Of a stretch of 64,000 nt of DNA, positions 1 through 8,288 are shown one piece after another. The position numbers and the translations under genes are program-made. Origin of the DNA: Syncephalis fuscata (taxonomy: Eukaryota; Zoopagomycota; Zoopagomycetes; Zoopagales; Piptocephalidaceae); assembly GCA_025786725.1 (NCBI GenBank), contig JAHLTZ010000050.1, positions 54,115-118,114 of the forward strand, written 5' to 3'. The notes below the pieces were generated by a model, which saw nothing but the letters and a program-made list of their open reading frames with translations, searched no databases and was not told the origin of the DNA. The first letter of the stretch is position 1; the number at the start of each line of letters is the position of its first letter.

Positions 1-1250
1 ATATCGCTAAAATGAGGTTTGCTTATTGTTTTACGAGTGGTAATGGTGTAGATTTCGTGACTTGGTGCCAAGATGTCAGGATAGAAAGGTGGTATGAATG
101 GTTCATTCTGCGGTCCAGCTGTATCGACAGTAACACTGCCATCCTCGATGTAGCCATACTTTTCTGCAAAAATATATTTGTATTACGTCTATTCTATAAC
201 CTTCTTCTATAAATATAGCATCTTTTTCACTGATATCAAACAAAGGCATATCGCATTTTTGTCTTTTTTGGTAAGGATTGTTTACGATGATAAGCCTAGC
301 CATCCGTATTGATTTAGCATATTCTAAAAAATAAGGAGTTTTTGATTTATCATACCATACAAGTGCAATGTCTTCTCTTTTAAGCTCAGTAAGATGTTCT
401 TCTAATCTGCTCTTGATATTTCTAGGAATAATATTCATTTCTTTGTTAAAGTCATAGCTCATGTCTGAACATGGAGAATTAAACTCAATACGACGGCCAG
501 TTGTTTTCTCCTCAAACCAGTGCGATAGTCGATACTTTTGTTTAAAACCACCAACACTTAATACAGGAAGGCCTTGATATGAAAAGTAATTTGGATTTAT
601 AAAATTATTGGCTGATGCTGCAACAATCATAATCACGCCATGTTTTGCAGCATCTTCTATTGTTTCTTTTAGTTTAGTACTGTATTCATCTACAATGGCA
701 ATCTCCGGCAATACAACAATTTTCATTTGGTCCTGGCGTATTGCAATTGTTATAGCTTTCAACACCAATGAGGTTGAAGTTGGATCTGTGCAACTAAATA
801 CGCGATAGGTGCCAAGTGTTGCCTCGGGTGCAACTCCAATAAAATAATTGGTTTTTGCAACGGCAATTCCAGCTAGACTTACACCACGTCTATTGCATTT
901 AGATGGATGTTTAGCTTGACTGTAATTAATAGACACAAGTCCATGATTATAATTATAATTTCCTTCAAATGCATCAGTGTTCGAATTAATCCCGCTGTCA
1001 ATAATTCCGAGTTTCACGCCTTTTCCTTTAATACCATTGGCATGAAGTGCTTTAACGCCGGTGGGTACATAATAAGGTGTTACATAAACTAGTTTACCGG
1101 TAATTCTAGAGCTAATATAGGGCCAGTCATAATTAGGTTTTGTGTAAAAATCATCTTCATATGTTTTGGCACTGTCTACGGTAAAGTGTGTGTTGAACAA
1201 AATAGCAACAATGTAAATATTACCAGTTGTTGTGCTTGTCTTGCTATCAT
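1..1250 (-). CDS. subtilase (S8)-like secreted protein, copy 1, cut by the window edge
   Basis: The start at 1250 opens a hydrophobic signal-like leader (MIARQAQQLVIFTLLLF). Next come a linker and a subtilase core with the Asp motif (GIIDSGI, about 985-1010), GVAPEATLGTYRVF, and the oxyanion-type Asn region (AASANN). A protease-associated-like insertion and the sequence leading to the catalytic Ser follow; the Ser itself lies beyond position 1. The family (Vpr-like fungal subtilases) normally has HGTHVAGI around the catalytic His, but here the segment reads RRGVSLAGI (about 866-897), so the His is replaced by Ser. The frame breaks near 1190 relative to copy 2 (one base missing) and again near 190-205; both may be consensus errors. 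It is an inverted duplicate of 19639-21465. It may be a catalytically dead secreted subtilase homolog, or a pseudogene. Confidence 0.75.
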
Positions 1251-1580
1251 AGTTATAAGCAACTGATGTATCAAAAAATAATTGTATGGTTTAATTATAG
1301 GAAAAGTGTCGACAAAAAGTAAATGAAAAATAAGACAATGTATATGAGACGAAAATAAATAAATAAATAATATTCAGATTCAGATGACATGGCTCTATAA
1401 AAGAATAATGACATGTGCTAGATGCCATTTTAGGTTATTAAACAAAATATTTAAGAAAGGTGTCCAAAATTGTACAACAGTAATGCGGTAGTTGAATAGA
1501 AACCACTAGTAATTCGATTTTTACTTGTTTAATTCTCCATTCTAGTAACTATCATGTGCCGTTATTCCTTCTTTAATCAA
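1..1580. repeat. inverted duplication arm A (subtilase plus upstream region)
   Basis: This segment is the reverse complement of about 19321-20905. It includes about 330 bp of upstream sequence beyond the start codon, for example the segment around 1500-1560. Similarity is high, with scattered single-base indels. The matching sequence extends to the window edge, so the duplication is probably longer. Confidence 0.85.
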
Positions 1581-3178
1581 ATGCTAATTTTATATTTTCT
1601 TTTGATAAAATTGATAATTGTGGTATTATACATCAATGTATATACATATAGTCTAACAATCGTTTTATAGGCCAAATAATTTGCAATCAATATTTAAATT
1701 ATATATAAACTATTGCATGGCATCGCTATGCCTGTTAAACAATAAAAGTTATAATAAATCCGCATACAATATCAAGTCATTTACTTATTATGCAAACATA
1801 TAAATTTGTTTATTCTATTGAATGTATACATTTTTGTATTAAGTTAATAATATGAAAGTAGTAGAATTGTAGTCAATGGTCGACGACTTATAAAACAAAA
1901 TGATTAGTTTGGATACTAATAAATGCGCTATAATCATTAATATTTCTCGCCATCCGGCTTCATCTTCAATAGAACGAATGTCTAGTTCAATTGCGAGAAT
2001 ATGATTAAATATAATCATTTAACACCAAATCGTATTAAATAACTAATAAATCTAACGTTTGCAAAAAGAAGAGGCATTTTTTTTCATAATAAACGAAGTT
2101 ATGTAATAATAATATCACAGTATATAAATAGCATAAATATAGTTTAAGGCAAAAAGAAATAACTTGTTGCTTGGTAGTCTCAGCCATGCATAATTTATTT
2201 AAAACTTGGCAATTAACAAGGCGCAAGGTATTCAGCACGGCTGTAAAACAAAGTATAATTGCTTTATTTCTGCCATGCATTAGTAAAATACTGGGGAGCA
2301 TGTGGATCGGCCGCTTCAAGGCATTGCTGTGGCAACATGTGCTCATGTTATGGACAGCCGCGTGCTTCAATCCTATACACTACAAACCTAAATGGCATAA
2401 GTTCTTTCGAGTTACCAAAATACAAAAAGAAACCGGTATACGTCCGTTCACGCGCTCTACACTAATGACACACAAAAGGAATGCCTGACAGTTAAAACCA
2501 CACACTCGACAACTCGCCACATCATTGTAGCACAGCCAATCTATAATAATCATAGAAGAATACGGTTATTGTCTTCTTCACACTTCATTCTTATTTCTTC
2601 ACACTATCAGCTACTTACTTGCCACATCCACTCACACAAATACGCACACTCGCCTATTGATTTCTATAAGAACAACTTTTTACTGCGCCATTAGTCGCTT
2701 TATACCGTTGACAGCCGACTACAATACTGTGTTCCTAGCGGACTCTGCTCAACCACCCATCTTACACCTTTACCTCCTTTCACTGGGACACGGCTCGTTT
2801 CCTTGTCCTCCCTTTTCTTTCTTTTCTTTTCTTTCCGATACACCGGCCTAGCTGTAGTGTGCGCGTACATACGAATAAAGGCGACTAACTATACGTTGTT
2901 CGTTTGAAACGGTAGGTAGCTGGCGTAATTAACGATAGGGACATCGCGAAGCTGTGCCTTCGTTATGGCAACGAATAAACAGAGCAAAGATCCACTAACT
3001 TGATTGCCATCTTCACTACCGCAACTCATGCCAATCTATCTTATTGTTTTATTGAAGACAGAATTATTTGGCGACAACTCGCTACTTCAAGCAACGTCTA
3101 TTGTGCAAGAAAGATAAAGTGAAGAACACTTGCAGTGTACCTAGTATTCGTATCTACGATAACAGCAATATTGGTAAT
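1581..3178. other. intergenic, no supported gene
   Basis: AT-rich spacer. ORFs at 2035-2488 have no recognisable domain and overlap one another on both strands, so I do not call them. Around 1905-2040 is a diverged fragment of the dispersed repeat that is amplified at 48-55 kb (shared TTCAATAGAACGAATGT-like core). 2640-3060 is the likely promoter and 5' leader of the PP2C gene and is rich in CT and CA. Confidence 0.5.
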
Positions 3179-4472
3179 ATGATAGCACAGTCATCAACGC
3201 CAGGCGAATCGGCTAGTTGCACGTATGCTAACGGGACTGCCTCGTTCCGCGTTGGTGTGTCCGAAGATCGCAATCGTCGATGCCGCCGTGTTATGGAAGT
3301 AAGTTGTGAATTAATTATGATAAATATAAGTATTAAGCAATTGATTAATAATGTGTAATAATTGTATAATACTAATAGGACACACATAGTATTCAAGCAG
3401 ATTTTTGTGGCATACAAGGCCAAGGATTCTTTGGTGTATTTGATGGACATGGTGGAAAAATGGCTGCTGAATGGTGTGGAGAACACTTTCATGAGGTAAT
3501 TAACCAATTACTAACTAACCATATATTGATCTATCAACATAATACTATTATTACTAGACATTGAAAAGTTGTTTACAAGAAAATCAAAACCAAGAGCCTA
3601 TTCCTGAAGTGTTAAAAAGGCATTTTTAGCTGCTGATGCTATATTGGGCGAGAATAAACAAGATCATTCAGGCTGCACGGTGATTACTGCACTGTTGACA
3701 GTCGAATCTGCTGCTGCGGGACAGAATAGCAATAACGTTGCTAATACTAACAACAACAACAACAATACAACTACCGCTATTAATAACACTAATAACAGTA
3801 CCAGCAATAACACTAACACTAGTAGCACTACAAATGCTAATGGTGCTACTGCACCTATAAAACGAAGACTATACACGGCCAATGTAGGCGATGCCCGTGC
3901 TGTTCTATGGTATGTCTATTATTACAACAAATACAGTATTCAATCAATTAACATTGTATTTAAAGTCGTGATGGCAAAGCAATCCGTATGTCATACGATC
4001 ATAAAGGTGCCGATCAACGTGAATCTCAACGTATTACTGATAAAGGAGGATTTATGATGGGCAATCGTGTTAATGGTAACTGCCAATTGTAACTTTAATG
4101 TTACAATCTATACTAATTACTTGATTTAGGTATGCTGGCCGTGACACGAGCCTTGGGAGATACAGCTATGAAAGAATTTGTAATTGGTCTACCTTATACA
4201 CAAGAAGTTGATTATGTGAAAAGATACGTGCCTTATTTTGGCTTGTGATGGCGTAAGTCGATATAAATGACTAATGGAAGCACGGTGTATTAACTATAAT
4301 CATGTTTATTAATAATATAAATTAGCTTTGGGATGTCTGTGACGACCAAACAGCCATCGACTTGATTAAAAATGTAGTCGATCCATTGGAGGCAAGCCAG
4401 AAATTGCTTAAATATGCCTTGGAGAACTTTAGTTCGGATAATCTTACCATTATGGTGATCCGCTTTAGTTAA
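3179..4472 (+). CDS. ptc1: protein phosphatase 2C (Ptc1-like)
   Basis: Metal-dependent Ser/Thr phosphatase acting in stress-MAPK and related signalling in fungi. Six exons: 3179-3298, 3379-3495, 3558-3909, 3966-4075, 4130-4252, 4326-4472. PP2C motifs appear in order: [19 protein letters not shown] across the first intron, FGVFDGHGG with the metal-binding Asp, [43 protein letters not shown], the CDG-LWDV junction, and a C-terminal [10 protein letters not shown]. Exon 3 carries an Asn/Thr-rich low-complexity insert (about 3740-3850). Two frame breaks sit in homopolymers: one A missing in the AAAAAGG run near 3613-3620 and one extra A near 4219-4223. Both lie in otherwise conserved sequence, so consensus error is likelier than gene loss. 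The start was chosen because it is the first ATG shortly before the PP2C core. Confidence 0.9.
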
Positions 4473-5049
4473 CTTGGTCTATTTACTCAAATGGTCTAGT
4501 TAACATTGGTTATATACGTATAATTACGTTGATTTACACATTCCTTATAGGCAGATAATGATTGTTTATCTGCCACTATTATTATTATTTCTACGAGATG
4601 GTAATGCTATTGATAATTTAATACTAATGATAATAATGTGACAATGGTATTTATATTGTCATCTACCAGTTGACAGTTAAATATTAATGATTAAACAACA
4701 GCTAGTGTTATATTATAATGCCACTACAACTATTATTATTACTACTATTACTGTTATTACTATGCTTATCATCGCCACCACCACCTCCTTTGTACCTGTT
4801 GGTAAAAAGATATCTGTTTGTGTTTGCATATATTGCAATAAAAATCTATTTCATCATTGTGCACGACATTTTATGTGAATGCAATGTAGTTGTATAGAAC
4901 TACAAGCAATTGATAGAGTTGGTTAAAAGGTGTGAAGCATTTTAATCACCTGAAGAAAGCTTATACCGTTGTATAAATGCATCTACATCGACAAGATCGT
5001 CAAAAACATATGCAATTGCATTGATACATGAACGCGTTTTATGGACAAT
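4473..5049. other. spacer between convergent genes
   Basis: Contains AT-rich and (ATT/ACT)-type simple sequence around 4720-4790. A short ORF at 4687-4878 has no domain and is not called. It presumably holds the 3' ends of ptc1 and of the uS10 gene. Confidence 0.5.
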
Positions 5050-5504
5050 TTAAACGTCAGCATGGTAACTTCAACCTCGACTCCTGGCTCAATGGAGATG
5101 GAGGTCTATAGTGTAATGGGCATATATAGTATATGGAAAACAATGGTTAGCAAGCTATTCATATCTATCTACAGCATATATGCTGCTGTACTTACAATCT
5201 GCTTAACGATTTCCGATGGGCTGTGGAGATCGATCAAGCGCTTGTGGATGCGCATTTCATAGCGATCCCAAGTCTTGGAACCTTCACCGTTAGGAGTCTT
5301 ACGGGTGGTGATGCGAAGGACCTTGGTTGGAAGACGAACTGGGCCCTTGACGCGAAGCTGCTTGTCCTTGGAGCGGTTGACCAAGTCGGCGCAGACCTTC
5401 TCGAGGTTCTTCACGTTGCGGCTGGTGAGCGTGATGCGGATGCGATGGATCTTGGCCTCAACAGCCTCCTCATAACCGGGCTTGCCCTTGGCGACGTAAG
5501 CCAT
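5050..5504 (-). CDS. rps20: 40S ribosomal protein S20 (uS10)
   Basis: Small-subunit ribosomal protein of the 40S head. Exon 1 (5196-5504) encodes the conserved [61 protein letters not shown] and SPSEIVKQI blocks. A 90-nt intron (5106-5195, donor GTAAGT, acceptor CTATAG) precedes a short last exon (5050-5105) with the C-terminal [14 protein letters not shown]. At 5061-5064 one T is missing relative to the universal TIAD ending; with it, the frame would stop at 5050-5052. The family is too conserved for this to be a real change in a functional copy. G+C is clearly higher than in the surroundings, as expected of a highly expressed gene. Confidence 0.93.
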
Positions 5505-5699
5505 GCTTATAGTATTCTTTTAGTTTTAAAAGTTCAACGGGGAACAAAGCAGATTGGCCCAGCGGTGACCAAAGATCTGGCAACAGTTAAGTAGTGGTAA
5601 AAAGAAAGAGGAGGAAAACAAGAAAAATGGTCAGTTGTTTTTTTCTTCAAAATGCACATGGGGCCCACCCCTGCTACTCAATTCAAATTAGAATAGTAC

Positions 5700-6480
5700 A
5701 ACTGCCGACTGGTTGGATTGTACTTTGACATCCACATTTGGAGTCCTCAAAGCAAAGTTCGTTTTAATTGAAGTCAATTGTAACAAAGTGGTTGTAGAAT
5801 GACCACTGTTACTGCTGTTATGCATAACAAAACACAAGTATAGTGTTTTTATTGGATTACTTTGAAATTCACAAAGCCTATTATTGTTGTTGTTGGTTAT
5901 TTGTAGAAAATTGATTAAATATTGATAGAAGCTATATGTTGCACTTTCATGTCGTTCCGCAGTTATTGTTATTGTTACTACATACAGTGTGGCTTATTGC
6001 GTCTGAATGGTTTCTTCTATTTTCCAATCTTCTACTGTTGCATTGTGGGTATATTTGCAATGTAAGATACTCGTCTATGGTGACAAAAAGATAGGACGAC
6101 TAGCGTTTCTGATGTTCATCATTGTCTTAAGTATTCTTAGCATCAACTTGGTAGATGCAGACTCTTTGCCAACCATTGATGAAGCAAATCGGCCTCCACC
6201 ATATGCAATAATGATAGTTTGGGTGTTTTCACCAGAAAGACCTTGTGGTAACAGTTGTAGCCAGAATATACGGCATGCCGTTGAGGTTGCTTGAACAGGT
6301 GTTGATGTAAATAAAAGAAATAAAGACTAGGAATTGAATAGTGTTTTTATTGATGTTCAAATACACATGTTATTTATATTGCTATATTCAACATTATTGT
6401 ATGATATATTACTGAATAAAACGATAAGATAACAATAAGAAAAAGTAATGAAATAAGTAAACAAAAATGTAGGAGTCAAG
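5700..6480 (+). repeat. direct repeat copy A (small secreted protein gene plus flanks)
   Basis: About 0.7-0.8 kb repeated in the same orientation at about 12080-12790. It covers leader, coding region and 3' flank. The 3' parts (from 6300 and from 12620) are nearly identical; the 5' parts are more diverged. Confidence 0.8.
6112..6294 (+). CDS. putative small secreted protein, copy A
   Basis: The ORF is open from 6007, but the Met at 6112 begins a classic signal peptide (MFIIVLSILSINLVDA, cleavage after Ala), so I prefer that start. The mature part is about 44 residues, Pro-rich in the middle, ends with a PCGNSC motif and stops at 6292-6294. No family is recognised. The paralogue at 12429 keeps the leader but differs by several small indels that shift the frame over short stretches, so the true mature sequence is uncertain. 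An AATAAAG-type signal follows the stop. It sits in a cluster of secreted-protein genes. It could instead be the first exon of a longer spliced gene. Confidence 0.45.
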   Translation: MFIIVLSILSINLVDADSLPTIDEANRPPPYAIMIVWVFSPERPCGNSCSQNIRHAVEVA

Positions 6481-8144
6481 GTAAAATGATTTGATCATGT
6501 AAATATTACGCGCTCAATCCAATGTTTTGTTTTATTTTAATATACAATTATACGACTTTTATCAATGATCAATAAATGAAATTAATCTGTCTTTCAATTG
6601 TTGCAATAATGTATAATATTAGCTGCTTACATTGATAAATAATTAGATTAAGCCTTATACTAGTTGTTTTAGTTGATGATCGTGTAAATATAAGTATATA
6701 AAAAGTTACAATGTGCTTGTAAATATTTATCTGTACAAACAACCACAATTACAAGTTATAGTAACAATCATAAGTATTTAATTACTAAACTTGTCAATTC
6801 AATTTTATCTACAACTCTTTGTTTTCTGTGCGTTATCTCAATTTAACGTTGCTGCTGTTCTAGCTGCATCAGCAACAGCCAACTTTTTGATAAACGTAGT
6901 CCAGCTTAGCATAGGTACAATGATTTGTTATAGGTCAAACCAGTAATCCTTTGAGCTGCTAATTGTTTTTCTATTGGTTTCTGCTTTGGCTTGTTCTTCT
7001 ACATTCCATCTTGTTTAACTTGTCAAAAGTGTTTTCATAAATGTAAGCAGCACTTAGGCCTTGGATAATTACCGGTTGATATACGATCCATTGACATTAT
7101 GCACTCGAAATTGCTGACATTCAATTGGAACGTTCTATTGTGTCTAGTCCAGTGTCTGCATATTGCATCGCGTGTAGTTTAGCCGATGCAATTTAGTCTA
7201 CAGCTAAAAACTGATGGCGAAAATGACTTGTTGAAATATTCCATTGCTCAAATGTCGTGATGCATTATCCTACAAACAGTACTTATTGTATAGTTGCTTT
7301 TAGGTAATTTGGATTAGCCGCCATTTGAATGATGGTAGTTGCACATGTGGCATGATATACCTTGATGTGATGCATTTGTGAATTCAGAACAATTGCTATC
7401 CCATAACAATGGCATAGTGGAATGAAATACACCCATAAAACCAATCAACACACTTTATAATTTAAAGAATGACGATTAATTTATATATAGCAGTAAAAAC
7501 CTGTATAAAAATACCAGTTTGATACATTAAGCTTGTTTTTGCATCAGTATTGTGTGCTATTCTGTATGCAACAAATATTGAGGACTGGATTGGTAGAAAT
7601 GGCAGCAAAGACATCATTATCTTTTTACAAACCAAACAATATACTTGCTTTTACCAAATAGTTAGACCGTGTAATAAAAAAACAGGTTAATGTGTCTATT
7701 TTTACCATATGTACTGGGTTATGAACACCGTTACAGTACTCGTGCAAATGACTAACGGATTGAAGTAAAGACCGGCAGGTTATGTGCTGTTTAGTATGCA
7801 TGCAGATATTGAGGACTGAATCGGTAGAAATGGCGGCAAAAATATCACTATTGCTTTTACAAAGTTAAACAATACCTTGCTTTTACCAAATAGTTAAACC
7901 GTATAATAAAAAAGCAGTGATGTACATGTCTCTATCGCACATGTAATGCTCATTGGAATTGCCGTGTCATTTGTGTAAATGCCGAGCAGGTTGAAATTAA
8001 GTTTGAAAGCATAATATCACGCCATGAATCTATTGGTGCATGTGCACCTCAAACCATTATTTGGATTGTTTTATTGGTTCATATTACACATCAATGGTAT
8101 ATCTCGTATACTACAGTATACTGGCATCTCAGCATGATTATAAG
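6481..8144. other. intergenic upstream of the micro-exon gene
   Basis: AT-rich, no supported gene. It contains a diverged tandem duplication (listed separately). The last few hundred bases are the probable promoter of the gene starting at 8289. Confidence 0.5.
7540..7935 (+). repeat. diverged tandem duplication, about 240-bp period
   Basis: The block around 7560-7700 (AATATTGAGGACTGGAT, then a TTTTACCAAATAGTTAGACC-type segment) recurs around 7805-7930 with about 80-85 percent identity by eye. No coding potential is apparent in either copy. Confidence 0.7.
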
Positions 8145-8152
8145 TATAAATA
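8145..8152 (+). promoter_or_regulatory. TATA box of the micro-exon gene
   Basis: TATAAATA lies 137-144 bp before the ATG at 8289. Between them is a pyrimidine/AC-rich leader with three copies of an ACACTCTACTCT-like motif (about 8191, 8212 and 8240), typical of a strongly transcribed short 5' leader. The transcription start itself is not determinable from sequence. Confidence 0.5.
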
Positions 8153-8288
8153 GCCCACAGAATATACACATCCAACTGCGGTATCCTCATCACACTCTAC
8201 TCTCTGCTAAACACACTCTACTCTCCACTTTATACCAACCACACTCTACTATCTCTTTTTTTGTTTGTCTTAACAATTCAATATCACC

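Noticed and set aside
2035-2488. ORFs on both strands near 2.0-2.5 kb
   Set aside because: No domain, no leader, no exon partner; they overlap on opposite strands.
5223-5594. 123-residue plus-strand ORF
   Set aside because: Antisense shadow of the uS10 gene.
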